Notes: generated from the letters alone by a model not told the origin. Positions 12,351 to 24,250 are shown, counted from the stretch's first letter. The stretch is DNA of 64,000 nucleotides from Atherix ibis (GCA_958298945.1 OY282605.1:6657811-6721810); one strand, 5' to 3'. Program-made: numbers and translations.

Positions 12351-12894
12351 TATACAACCGTAAAATTACTATTCACCTCCTCCACTTTTTTTTTTAGTAT
12401 AGAAAAGTTCCTACTTTTTTAATCTTTGAATTTTCTTATTTCACCAATTCACTACCGTACTTCTGTGCCAGCACAAGAAAACTTTCCTTCAACTTCACTT
12501 TCCATAATCGACAAAATAACAACAACAAAAAAATAATTCTACTAAATTCACTTTTGAAAATTTCTCTTTCAAACGAAAATTATTTCTATTTACTAGTATT
12601 TATCTAAAATTAAACACTACAATAAAAATTTGATTCATATTGCACAAGATGATGTTTTTCCACAAAGTTTTTTTTTTAATTGTTACGATAACATTTTCTT
12701 TTAATTATTCATTATACATATTCGTACATACGTTTGTATATCCATATATATTGTATATATATTGTATATATTTACTTTAATTTTATTTTAATATAGAACT
12801 TATATAGATAATAACATTTTCTTTTAAAAATAAACCAGCAATAAAACTAGAACGGACAAGCCGATGAAATAACGTAAAAATCTCCACACAATAA

Positions 12895-12930
12895 GTTACA
12901 CGCTCGAAAGTTAAACAACAACTGACTACC
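12895..12930 (-). promoter_or_regulatory. Inr + MTE core promoter
   Basis: On the minus strand TCAGTT puts the start A at 12923, matching the insect initiator (TCAKTY). CGAGCG follows at +18 to +23, which is exactly where the Drosophila MTE motif begins (CSARCS...). No TATA box stands at -30. Further upstream on the minus strand is a GC-box-like GGCTCCGCCC at about 13109-13118. The 5' leader to the ATG at 12350 would be 573 nt. Spacing and order were read directly; activity is inferred. Confidence 0.55.
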
Positions 12931-13176
12931 ATCTGGATTGGTGTGCACTTCGAACTCTATCAGTAGTCCCATAAACACAACCCTGAGTATGATAGTAGTT
13001 GTGTTCGAAGTGGTTTAACGCCTGCGTTGATTGTACACTTGACTTGACGAAACCGTAGGAGGATATCGTTCTCTGATTGGATGCATCATCGAAACGACTA
13101 CAATTTTCAGGGCGGAGCCAATATATATTTGGAAAACGTATATTCGGGAGGCAAATGGCCAATTGGGAAACATCAA

Positions 13177-16129
13177 GTAAGTGCTTCAATATAGAGTTCT
13201 GTTTTTTTGTGTTATTTTATTTATTATTATTCTTTTTTTTATCGTTGGTGGTTTAATTTTGTTTTTATGATTTTTTATCGTTCAAAAAGTTAACTGCCTC
13301 TATGTCAGGACATTTTGTATTTTTCTGGTTGCTTATGAAGAGCTATAGAATTTCTGTTAAAAAGAGAGAAAAAAAAACATCATTTAAGCAAAACTAGTCA
13401 ATTAACCCGAGTTAGAAAACACATAGACACCGGAATTGCTAAAATAAACAAAACAACAACAAAAAAATAAAAATAATCAAATCATCTTGAAATTGTCCAG
13501 CTTGATTTTGTTCACAGACATAACGAAATTGGTCGAATAAAAATGGCCACTTTATTCTTATGTACTATTGAAATATATAAAAATTTAAAATAAATATACT
13601 GTTGGGCAGAGATTTCTAGACAATAGAGCTAAAACCCATTTCCATATGAAGTTTTTGGGAAAATATATTTGGTTTGAGATTAAATACAATTTTTTTTTTT
13701 TTTTTTGATAAATAACAGAAATCGGATTTTTAAGAGCGGTATAGATGTAGAAGTTACCAACATGATAAGTAATATTTTTATTCACAAAATATATAATTCG
13801 AATGAAAGTGTTGATAGCTATTAGGCTGTTCACATTTATATTATAATAAGTATTTGAACGTATAAAAATTTGTTCAAATGTTGAAATAAATCGATTTTCC
13901 ATAATCATCTTATTTTGTAATATTGAATATTATAGTAGTGAAGTGAAATTTGCGATTTGGAAACGCATTTAGAACACTCGCTATTGCCTTTTTGATGTCA
14001 TACAGCAATCGATTCAGCTTCAATCAGGAGGAATTCCGGGAGTTGTTGTTCGGTCGATTGAAGTTGACTCTATTCATTCGATTGTAGATTACAAAGAACA
14101 TCTACTCTTGTACAAGTATGACTTTTACCACCTCCTCCTTTTTGAAACACTTCCAACATTAAAGTATTTATGTGTATTGAAGTGTGCAAATATGCATGTA
14201 TTCGTACAATAAGCTACACAAATTTTGTGTACATAAGTTAATGTTCGGTTTCCACGCATGCCCCATTCTCCAGTACATCATCTCTGTCTCCAATGCTCAT
14301 ACTTCTTTTTATTTACATTGATTTCTTTCAGACTATTTGGATATTTTTTTTTTTTGGTACTGTATTTTCTTACAAATAAAAAAATGTATCCTTTACATAG
14401 TTCGAAGAAAATATTCACAGTGAATAAATTAAATGTAATCACAAAGAAATTCTTTTGCTTTTCCATGAAAGTAAAGTACAATTAATCTATTCCTTTTCCA
14501 TTTAACTACAATACTTTGCAAACATACATATAGACATGTATACATGTATAGGTATATAGAAGTCATTTTTCTAAAGCTCAATTAAGCGAACAGTGAAATT
14601 TTTCGCGAATCACTAGGCATGTGCTGTTCCATTTACGGATATTTTTGCTTTCCAACAATAACATTAGGTTTTCCATTTTATAAACCATAATTTGATTTCG
14701 AGGTGTTTCTTCCTTGAATTGATCGCCTCTTTCATCTTCTTCGAATTGATTTTTATATTATTTTCTTCTACTGTCGAATATAACGCTTTTATATCAAATA
14801 TTTTCCAAAGTACTATGCTCAATAAAGAACATTTGCCACAATAGCAGCTATGGAAATACAAAAATAACCAATCTTATAGAATGTTTATTGTAATTTGTAA
14901 TAAATTTTCAATTTCGTAGAACAATTTTATTATTTAAATAGACGGGAAAATGTTTAATTTTTCATAAAATATGGTTAACATAATTTGATTTTATAAAATA
15001 TTGTATTCTATTGTAGTTCACCACCAATCGTTGAAAGTTAAAGAAATATTTAAGTTTACAAATTTTCTGTAAATGCAATCAAGCACACATACATAAGTAT
15101 CTATTTTTGTTTGTTTGTTTGGTGTCATTTCAAGTAACATTAGTACTGAAATGTATATTCTAAGCGCCACGACAGTAAGGGTCATTTGACGACAAAGGGT
15201 AACAGGAAAAGGAAATTAAAGGAGAATGGAAAGAAAAGTGGTGTTTGAACCCACGACCCTCTGGAATAAACATATTCTTTGGATCCTTATTAGTAAAATT
15301 AAGATCTAATAATAATTTGGGAAAAGTTTGTTTAAACAAAAACTAAGAATGCTAACTCTTACCTACTTAATTATTGATTAATAGAAGATTGGTAGTTTTT
15401 CTATATAAAATTTAGGAATATGATTTCTTCTAAATAATAAAATTAACAATATAAATTTGCAAAACATATGTTATAACAAAAAAAATTTTTAGAAATAAAA
15501 AAAAAGATAATTAACATTTATTTAGTTTAAAGTAAGCTTTAAACTAAACAAATGTTATCTTAGATAATATATACGTGTTTAACAGCTGTTAAATGGCAGG
15601 GCTATACTTTCTGAATTACGGACTGGATAATCCCTTATTAGGTAATATATATAAACATATCACATAAAATTAACAAAAATTACCAATTCATCATAATAAC
15701 TTTCATATTTTTGATGAAAAAATTAAATATATATTTTTTAATAGTTTTTCTATTATAAAAAAAAAAACAACAATAAAATCCTAAAGTTCCAGAAATATGC
15801 CCAATTTATCGACGAAATCGATAAATATAAGTCTTTCTTTTTGGGCAGGCGAAAGTCTTAAAAGACAGCAACTAGAAGAATCATTATCCACTAAAAGCAT
15901 CGTTCTTTCATTATTAAAATTAACCTAGAAGACTAAGCATTAATTTTTCTTTGTATTCTAAATCTTAAATCTAAAACAATAGTACACCCAAAATAGAGAT
16001 ATATCGAGCTTTAGTTCTTATTGAACTACATCTTTTTGGCCTTTTTATTTGGTTCTGTAGATCGAGTAGTTTGATAGCCTCTATATTGCTATATTACTGT
16101 ATTCAAGATTAGTGGTTGATAACATTTTT
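13177..16129. other. No gene seen; mostly AT-rich
   Basis: An interval at about 13950-14110 is less AT-rich and could be regulatory, but no motif set identifies it. At about 15525-15640 a segment with AAATGTTATCTTAG and CAGCTGTTAAATGGCAGG resembles the terminal region of the tandem transposase units at 9.7-11.4 kb, so it is probably a transposon end. Nothing else was recognised. Confidence 0.4.
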
Positions 16130-17060
16130 ATTTCCTAAAATTAATCATGGTAAAAAACCCATAAACCGTACCACTTCCTACAGACCAATAATTCTCCTCA
16201 ATTCCTCTCGAAAATCTTTGAAAAAATAGTGCCCCACCACTTACATCCTTTACTCGAATCCTCAAATGTAATTCCCAACTAAGAATTTGGTTTCTGCTCT
16301 CCACACTCAATTACCCAACAGTGTGATCGAGTCGTCGATTTTATTGCATCCTCTTTAGAAGGAAAATAGTGCTGTCCCGGTGTGTTTTTTTTTATATAAG
16401 TCAAGCTTTTGAAAGAGTTTGGCACCTCTGGAAACTCACCTATTTCCTTCTTTCTACATCTTTCCTAGTCCTAAAATCATTCCTTTCTTCCAAGTGAACG
16501 AATCCAACGACCTCTCCAATATTTCTTTGATATTGGCTGGTGTTCCACAGGGAAGTTTACTTGAACCCATCCTCTACAACATTTGCACATACAATCAACA
16601 TAAATCTACCCACGTAACTTTTACTCTCTGCCGTGAACTATGCCCTCCCATATACCTTAATGGCAGTACCATACCATAACACATCGACGTTCGGTACCTA
16701 GGACTCAAACTTATACAAACGCTTGACATGGAACCCACAAACAAGACTTAAAAGACAAGAACTAAAAAGACGATACCTACAATTACTTCTTACGAACTAG
16801 AACTCTGGGGTCCTACTTAGCCTTCCAACCAATATGGACTTACGAACTAGAACTGTTCAATCATCAAATACTTCGTTCTGTTATCCAGTCCCTTTTGTCC
16901 ATGATGTTACTGTGCCTCGTTATAAAAAGTTCCATTCCCGTGTCCCCAATCATACTAATCCCTTTCTTCAAGAACTATTCTCCAGTTCCTTTCCTAAAAA
17001 CACCCATTGAAGACTTAAGAAACTTCGATGGATATTTACTTCCCATAACCTTTCACGTTA
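16130..17060 (+). pseudogene. Non-LTR retrotransposon reverse transcriptase relic
   Basis: Several plus-strand frames, with shifts between them, carry reverse transcriptase landmarks in order. They are an 'RPI...LENL*KNSAPPL' block with LRIWF near 16180-16290, SQAFERVWHLWKL at about 16400-16440 (the finger-palm D motif), and LAGVPQGSLLEPILYNICT at about 16535-16595 (GxPQGS, the template-binding motif). A C-terminal thumb-like segment follows at about 16860-17050. The order and GVPQGS form fit Jockey-type elements. Endonuclease and ORF1 are absent and stops are frequent, so it is dead and 5'-truncated. Clade is inferred. Confidence 0.7.
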
Positions 17061-17984
17061 ATTAATAATATTATTCAAATCTGCTTATTACTATATTTTA
17101 GTTGTGGATATCTGTAAAAATTAAATTAAAAAAATCATGGTAACATTTCAAAAATTATGGTAACAACTCAGGCCATATTTCACGACAACCAATGGTACCC
17201 CACTGCGACTATGCCACCATATATTCGGAGTGTCACTAAATCGTGCCTCAGCATTTTTTTTATTTCGGTAATAACTTTGTTAATTACTAGATGGCGGTGT
17301 ACTCGTAAAAGTTTATTTGTTATATTTCCCGAGACATTGACCATTTTTTGTTTTGAAATATTTCAGTTTTCTTGCTGTGAATGTATTTAGCGCATCTCCA
17401 AAGTAAACGGCCATACAGTCATACAGGGTTCAGTATCTCTTTATATATTAATATTTGATAATGAATTACCAGTTTCGATTCCCTACCTAAAAAGCACATC
17501 ATTTGTCTATATTTGAGTTTTAGCTAACTCTTTTATTTCTAGCCTAATAGAGTATAAGTATCTAGATTTATTCCCAGGTATCTTGTTATATTTTTGATTA
17601 ATTCAAAAATATTACTTAATCTGGTCTTTAAAGGGTTCTTAGAGTATTTGTTTGTAAAATTGATCACAGAAGTCAATTTTATATTAGGTTTAATTTAATT
17701 TTGTACTTTTTCGTCAAATCTTATATTTTATCAATAGTTTGTTGAAGTTCGTCAGTAGCGGGCGTTGCGTTTATGTTTGATTCCAGCTTATAGATCAGTG
17801 TCATCAGCAATTATTGCAATATTTACATTTTTCCATATTTGTAAGAGTACGCATGTAAAAAATGTATAAGTTCTGATGTTGAAAAAAATAAAAATCTTTA
17901 AAAAAAACAATCGTCATATTTAATTAAAGGTGTTTTTTAAAATATTCACAAATTTGATCAAACCGTAATAGTGGATTGGCATTT
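17061..17984. other. No gene seen
   Basis: AT-rich DNA with short frames only. Nothing was recognised on either strand. Confidence 0.4.
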
Positions 17985-18186
17985 TCGTAGTTCCGAAGGT
18001 ATAAACCTGCCCTTTGATAGCTGAAAAGTAATATGTCGTTAAAGATAACATTTGTTTAGTTTAAATTTAGTCATTTTAATATGGGTGCTGGAACAACAGA
18101 ATTGGGTAATGATTTTTTCGAACAAATTTTCTTCAGCGATGAGGCTAATTTCTCTCTCGGTGGATAGGTCAATAGAAAAATTACTG
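17985..18186 (+). pseudogene. Mariner-like transposase pseudogene, left part (interrupted)
   Basis: The interval starts with a terminal-type segment (CGTAGTTCCGAAGGTA, then an AACATTTGTTTAGTTTAAA stretch shared with the tandem units at 9.7-11.4 kb). It then reads IFFSNEF/FFSDEANFSLGG-type sequence near 18110-18172 (TTCTTCAGCGATGAGGCTAA). This is the first catalytic region of the 'WFQQDGAT' transposase group. It breaks off where another mariner (18189-19061) inserted at a TA, and the reading resumes at 19064. Confidence 0.65.
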
Positions 18187-18188
18187 TA

Positions 18189-19061
18189 CGAAGTCTGTTC
18201 AAAAAGTATCGCGAATTTTGAATTTCAGCGGTTTACGTATATTCGATTTTCGATTTTTTTGAGGAATAATGTTGGTACTCATATCTCTCACTTATGCTGA
18301 TAAATTTGGCCATTTTGAATGTTCAGTTAATTTTTGACAGCTGCTTTGCTTGCACTTGTTTTGCCTCGTCTTCGATTTTTGCCCATTTTCGACCAAAAAC
18401 AGCATCGCATCAACATTGCTAAGAAGCTGTTGGACTCTGTCCTCGACGACCCAAATATGCTCCAGAGGGTCATAACTGGTGACGAATCATGGGTTTATGG
18501 TTATGACGTGGAAACCAAAGCTCAATCATCCCAATGGAAGCTACCGCACGAACCAACACCGCCAAGTTCGGTCGAATGTGAAGATTTTGCTTATAGTTTT
18601 CTTTGATTGTAGGGGCGTGGTGCATCATGAGTTCTTGCCACAGGGTAGAACGGTCAATAAGGAATATTACCTGCAAGTTATGCGCAAGTTGCGTGAAGCA
18701 ATCCACCAGAAACGCCCGGATATGTGGAAGAACAAAAAATGGCTTTTGCCATTTTTGGCTATAAACAACACACTAATAATGCCGCAGCCACCGTATTCCC
18801 TAAATATGGCCCCATGTGACTTTTTCTTGTTCCTGAAACAGATTCTTTGATCCATTTTTTGGAATGGGCAAAAATCCAAGACGAGCCAAAACACGTGCAA
18901 GCAAAGCAGCTGTCAAAAATTAACTGAACATTCAAAATGGCCAAATTTGTCAGCATAAGTGAGAGATATGAGTACCAACATTATTCCTCAAAAAAATCGA
19001 AAATCGAATATACGTAAACCGCTGAAATTCAAAATTCGCGATACTTTTTGAACAGACCTCG
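18189..19061 (+). mobile_element. Fold-back derivative of a mariner (CGAGGTCTGTTCAAAAAG family)
   Basis: TA dinucleotides bound it at 18187-18188 and 19062-19063. Its two ends are inverted copies of each other for about 199 bp (18189-18387 and 18863-19061), far longer than the roughly 30-bp TIRs of the family. By comparison with the copy at 36698-37945, both arms are the original 5' end, so the normal 3' end was lost and replaced. Between the arms is a broken transposase middle: a DQKQHRINIAKKLL block, ITGDESWVYGYD, a 'GRTVNKEYYLQVM' block, then MPQPPYSLNMAPCDFFLF. The arm sequence continues past the family's start codon region on the right side only. Confidence 0.85.
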
Positions 19062-19063
19062 TA

Positions 19064-19720
19064 TATGGGCTTTGAAAATTCACAAGTGACTGTGGAGAAG
19101 CGATTGTGCCTGCGAAAATTATTTGAGTTGTGTTTATTTTGGTCTGAAGGTATCATTGGCCAGATTCCTTAAAAAATTAAGACGAAAAGATCGTTACCAT
19201 CAATACCGATATAATAACCGCCCTAAGTTTTTGTCCGAACTTGAAGATTTTAATCTGGAAAAAACAAAACCACAAGCCACAAAACTTTGAGAAACTTTAG
19301 TCTTATTACGCTAAAATTTGCCAGGAGGAAATTTGCCAATTTCTAGAGTTTTTGATATCTGTTGTCTTTTTTAACAACAATTTTTAAACTTAGGAGCATT
19401 TAAAAGTCATTATCCGTCAATTAATATCCGAATTTAAACCCAAAACGACACCACAAGCCATACAACATGTAAAATTTTGTTCTTATTGCACCAAAATTTG
19501 CCAGGAAATTTGCCAATTTCTAGAGTTGTTGATGTCAAATATACTTTTTAATGATAATTTTGTAAATTTAGGAGCATTTAAAAGCCATTATCCGTAAAGT
19601 AATATCCGAATTTAAGCCCAAAATGTGCGAAAAAGTCACAAGAAATTACCTTAAAAGGATCGACTTCTATAAGAAGTCCCGTGTCAGCTTTTTGAATGAT
19701 GTTATAACATATTCATAATG
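19064..19720 (+). pseudogene. Mariner-like transposase pseudogene, right part
   Basis: This continues the relic that starts at 17985. It reads FENSQVTVEKRLCLRK, FWSEGIIGQIP, then a decayed D-motif stretch, and finally a C-terminal tail PKMCEKVTRNYLKRID...FLNDVI ending near 19715. A 181-bp tandem duplication sits inside it (19270-19450 and 19451-19622, both starting CCACAAGCCA and ending near ATATCCGAATTTAA). Stops and shifts are frequent. Confidence 0.65.
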
Positions 19721-21000
19721 AAAGGATTTAAGAAATATTTTCTTTTCAAAACCTAAATTTGAAATGTATTTTATTTAACTTTTCTTTCCAAAACAGAAAT
19801 TGGATAGGTCTTAGTATTAAGAGAAAAAAATATTCGCCCGAGGTCAGAATTTACAATAAAAATTCTATAAGAAATGTAGAATAAAATAATGCCGTAACAT
19901 TTTGTGGTTTCATTTAACAATATGATACGATTCCGATTTTTGATTCGAACAATACATAAGAGACATTTGGTTAGCTGGGCTGGGTTCGGTACCAGTTGAC
20001 GATCATCGAATCGATCGACAAGTTCGATTTGATGCGTTATTTATTTGCTGCACTCATCAAATCTGCATACAATGCGAAGTGATACGCCTTGTCGGATTGC
20101 CGGATGCTACATCAATTTCGCTTCCTGAAGCGAGATTCTAATCGAATTGTTTCATCATTCTGCCAGCCAGCTTCAGCGTTCAAAATCCGCCGCTCTCCAT
20201 CCAGGTCCCTTTTGCCATCAGCCCGAGATATAGGATAGCACTGGTATTTCGGTCGCAAAGGCTCATCCATATTTCATAAGAATAAGTCAACTGTGTTACT
20301 ATACTACCAACTGCCTACCACTTCCAATGATTTGTTCTCATAAAATCATCTGCCTTTTGTTATTGGCAATTGACGATGATAGCCTTCGATTCAGAGTTTT
20401 GATATTCTTCAACGGAATTATCCCACCACTAGAACAATTTATACCTTTTACCTGATATTATAGCAGCTTATGCCCGTTGAGTATTTCGTTCAGAACGAAA
20501 TCGTGTGTTTTGGTTTATTTTCTGTGAAACAATATTTATCTTTTATTAACTAAAATAAAAATTTCTGTATAAAATTAAACTAAAAATATTCTTATATAGC
20601 ATAGACGAGTAGTACTCGTTACTACTGAAGTTACTCTTCAAATACTCTTCATCACACTTTTAAGATATTTTCCCATCCATTCAGATGTTTTTTCTTACAT
20701 TTATTAACAATCTTCTAGAATTAAAGCTAACCAATATTTTGTTTAATCATTTTAATCTGTGAACATACCTTTTTTCACAAAGAACCTTTATAGCATATAA
20801 TAACTTTTCGCATTGCACAATGTTCGTTTAGCCTATAAAAGGATACTTTGCAAGTTCAAGTTTGTTTATTGCATATCATTGACATTTTACAGTTTTCTTA
20901 TAATACAACCTTAATACTATTTACTCTTAAAAATATTTAACTCTAACTCTATCTTTGTCTTTATTGGGTCTTAGTTTTTTCGATATCCTTGAATTTAATC
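19721..21000. other. No gene seen; GC-richer non-coding patch
   Basis: About 19940-20480 is clearly less AT-rich than its surroundings (for example CATCGAATCGATCGACAAG, and GCCAGCCAGCTTCAGCG at about 20162). It has stops in all frames and no transposon signature. It may be a conserved regulatory island or an untranslated exon. The remainder, to 21000, is AT-rich. Confidence 0.4.
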
Positions 21001-21002
21001 TA

Positions 21003-23060
21003 TTGGTTGTCCGGAAAGTAATTTTTTTCCAAAAGAGGGCTAAATTGTATTTTTTCATAACCAACTTCACACTTAAGCCGCAAAATCATATGTATTTTGA
21101 GAGCTGACATAGCAAGGTTTGCTTGTGAATCGATTGATTCTGGACAGTAGTTTTTTGTTCATACCCTTTTAAATATGGAAAAAGAAATACAGCATTTTCG
21201 GCATATTTTACTTTTTTACTAAACCAGGTGTATAAGCTTAAATCCGCTGTTTGGGCATAGATGGCGTAAGTGAGCGTATTAAGCTACAATGGGCACGCCA
21301 TACTTTTTTTTTATGAGTTTGACATCTATCAACATTAATCAGTGCACATTGTCAGTAATTTCGTACAACAACATACATTTTTCCTTTGGTAATCATGTCT
21401 AGTTTGGTGCCAGAAAAAGAGCATATGCGGGAAGCTCTGCTTTTCTGCTTCAATTTGAAGAAATCGGTTGCCGAATCGCATCTAATGCTTATGGAGGCCT
21501 ATGATGATAGTGCTTTATAGGAAACAACGTGCCGAGATTGGTTTCGTCAGTTCAAAGATGGCAATTTTGACTTGTGGGACAAGAAGCGTGACAATCGGCC
21601 TAGGAACGTTGGGGACTATCAATTTCGGGCTCTTTTGGACGAAGACGATACCCAATCGCAAAAAATGCTTGCGGAGCAATTGGGTGTTACTCAACCAGCC
21701 ATATTCATGCGTCTGCGTGCCGCATGAATTGAACAATAGGCAGATGGAGCCAAAACACATGCGATATCTTGCTCACCGCACAAAAAAGAAAGTCGTTCCT
21801 GCATCGGATTATGACAGGTGATGAAAAGTGGATATATTTCGAGAATCCTAAACGCAAGAAATCGTGGGTTGATCCCGGCCAACCATCAACATCTTCCCCA
21901 AGACCAAATGGCTTCGAACGGAAGACGATGCTGTGCGTTTGGTGGGATCAGCAGGGTATCGTCTACTATGAGATGTTGAAACCTGGTGAAACTGTCAATG
22001 CCCATCCCTACCATTAACAACTGATCAAGTTTCACCGTGCTCTGCGTGAAAAAAGGATGGATTATCAACAAAGACATGACAAACTGATTTTTCTCCACGA
22101 CAACGCACCATCGCACATGTCAAAAATGGTCCGAAACTACTTGGAGACATTCAACTGGGAGGTGCTACCCTACCCCACTTATTCACCAGACCTGGCCCCT
22201 TCCGACTACCACCTGTTTTCATCGAAGACGTCCGAAGATGGCTTGATGAGTGGTTTGCCTCGAAAGAGAAGTAATTTTTTTGGCGTGGTATCCACAAATT
22301 GCCCAAGAGATGGGAAAAATGTGTAACTAGCGAAGGCAATTACTTTGAATAAATTTGTTTTTGCTTTCTATGGAAAACAGCGAATTTAAGCTTATACACC
22401 TGGTAAAAAAGATAAAAATTTTGTTCAAGCAAGAAAAAAATTATCCGATGTGTATGGAGAAGATGTGTTAAATGAGCGCCAGTGCCAAAACTGGTTTGCA
22501 AAATTTCGATTCGGCAATTTTGATCTCGAAGATGCACCACGTTCTGGAAGGCCAGTTGAAGCTAATATACCCACAAATAAAGGCATTAATTGATGCAAAC
22601 CGGCGAACAACAACTCGTGAGATCGCTGAGAGATTAAATTTACCGAATTCGACCGTTCATGAATATTTGAAACAGCTAGTTTTTATCTCAAAGCTCGACA
22701 TATGGGTTCCTCATCTTCTCACATTTGTGATTTGCTTCTCAAACGCCAAGAAAATGATGTATTTTTGAAGCGTATCATCACTGTGGCCGAGAAATGGGTT
22801 GTCTACAACAATGTTAAGCGCAAAAGATCCTGGAGCAGAAAAGATGAACCGGCTTAAAGCACTTTGAAAGCCAATATTCATCAAAAAAAGTTATGCTATC
22901 TGTTTGGTGCGATTTCAAAGGAATTGTTTACTTTGAGCTTCTACCGAGCAACACAACGATTAATTCTGAAGTGTACTGTCATCAGTTGGACAAATCGAAT
23001 GGTTCACTTAAAGAAAAAAGGCCAGAATTGCGAACCAACCAGAAGAAGCTCTGAAGCAAT
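21003..23060 (+). mobile_element. Mariner (TTGGGTTGTCCGGAAAG family) interrupted by a second mariner
   Basis: The left end reads TTGGTTGTCCGGAAAGTAA after TA (21001-21002) and differs from relatives by one lost G. The leader matches that of the copy at 38630. Translation would start at about 21175 (ATGGAAAAAGAAATACAGCA), but the frame is split at 21223 by another mariner (21224-22403). It resumes with KKLSDVYGEDVLNERQCQNW, the helix-turn-helix REIAERLNLPNSTVHEYLKQ and VYFELLPSNTTINSEV-like pieces, until about 23040. The right terminal repeat was not found. Stops and shifts are present, so it is dead. Confidence 0.85.
21224..22403 (+). mobile_element. Mariner of the mauritiana (Mos1-like) type, nested
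   Basis: The ends are near-perfect inverted repeats of about 29 bp (CCAGGTGTATAAGCTTAAAT on both sides), close to the known Mos1 terminus CCAGGTGTACAAG. TAAA stands outside each end. At 1180 bp it is near full length. The coding part begins ATGTCTAGTTTGGTGCCAGA at 21394 and shows the family's blocks in order: MREALLFCFNLKKSVAESH, WFRQFKDGNFDLWDKK, ALLDEDDTQSQKMLAEQLGV, RKSFLHRIMTGDEKWIYFEN, MLCVWWDQQGIVYYEM, LIFLHDNAPSHMSKMVRNYL and YSPDLAPSDYHLF. The catalytic D (GDEKW), D (HDNAPSH) and D (SPDLAP) are all readable, but in-frame stops (after SAL near 21519, and others) and shifts break the frame. Confidence 0.92.
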
Positions 23061-23104
23061 GTCTCCAGATCTACAAGAAGAAGCCAAAGGGACAACATCG
23101 AGGT

Positions 23105-24250
23105 TAGGTTGCTAAGTGGTTATCCGTTAGCTGCCTTACTGCTCTGGGCTAACGATTTCACCCATTTGTGCATTATTCCCATTTGGCATACTACAAATGG
23201 GGAAACGCCTGCCTACTTGCACAACCTGTCGTTTGATATAAACTTTTTTGTCAGTCTAGATCTGCTGAGCCCTGTGGCTTTTCGTAAGATCTTACTTTCC
23301 AATTTGTGCAGTTCCGTTGCTACTGTTGGAGAAATAGATGACCAAATGGGGAAGCCGTAGCATAGGTACGCACTTATAAATTGTTTATAAATAATGAGTT
23401 TGACGTCCTTACGTACGATTTCTGAGCGATACATTCTCAGAAGCCTACAAAATATGCCGTTGGCTTTTTTAATTTTATCCCTAAGAAAGGAGTTGAATTT
23501 GAGGTTCTAAGAAAGGAGTTGAATTTGAGGTTCGCTTAATTAGACCTTACATATATCTGCAATGTAACGGTTATATAGCTTAGGACCAATTAATTAGCCT
23601 TGTGGTATGCCTAACAATACCTCGAATAACGGCGAGTATACGTCTTCACATTTCAGTCGGGCTGTTCTAAAAGCTAGAAAACTGATTATTAGATTAAGAA
23701 GATATTTTGGAAATTTATTTTTGATGAGTTTGAATATGATACCCAAGTGCGGTACGCTATCGAATGCCTTTTAAATATCTAGCGAACAGAGCCATGTTTA
23801 ACGGTTTTTAAATCGTTCCAGTAGTTTGTGTGTACTTTTAAAAGTGCGTACTTGTAGAGTGGCCTTCACGAAACCCATATTGGAATTCTGGAATTATGTT
23901 TTCTTCCTCGATGAAGAGGTTAAGTCTATCTAGAATGAACCTTTCAAACAAGTTTCCTACATTAGAAAGGAGTGATATTGGCCGGAAATCTGCTTCCGTA
24001 CAAGAGTGCTGTTTATTTTGGATCGTAGGGAAGTACCTATTGTTAATGCAGGCTTCTCATTACTAAACTGGGTATACCATCCGGACCATGAAATTTTTTT
24101 CCTGAATGGTATACATTTGATGTCGCCTTTTGCGACGAAACAATATTTTGTCTTTGTCGGATTGGTACTTGGATTATTCGACGAAAAGTATGTCATTGGT
24201 GCCGAGGAGCTCTCCTCGTTTCTTTAAACGGATACTTTGTGTGGTAGATT
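23105..24250 (-). pseudogene. Non-LTR retrotransposon reverse transcriptase relic
   Basis: Reading from high to low coordinate, the minus strand shows FNRF/FERFILDRLNLFIEEENIIPEFQYGFREG (about 23950-23855), an F(D)SVPHLGIIFKLIKNKFPKYL block (about 23770-23690), YTPLFEVLLGIPQG and LIGPKLYN (about 23650-23570), then VKLIIYKQFISAYLCYGFPI and SKILRKATGLSRSRL (about 23400-23260). This is the reverse transcriptase order, and GIPQG is the template-binding motif. It fits Jockey-type elements. Stops and shifts occur throughout. No endonuclease is seen. Confidence 0.75.

Noticed and set aside
13111..13176. A 66-bp plus-strand segment with a perfect-looking acceptor and donor (TTTTCAG and CAA|GTAAGTG)
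   Set aside because: All three frames are open and no neighbouring exon was found; the place also lies upstream of the minus-strand promoter, so chance splice sites are more likely.
12926..13189. An 87-residue minus-strand frame just upstream of the inferred promoter
   Set aside because: It is not recognisable and the region reads better as promoter DNA with CCAAT and GC-box words; kept out of the gene list.
15120..15290. TTTGAACCCACGACCCTCTG, resembling a tRNA-derived box B on the minus strand
   Set aside because: No matching box A, cloverleaf or repeated copies could be seen, so neither a tRNA nor a SINE is supported.
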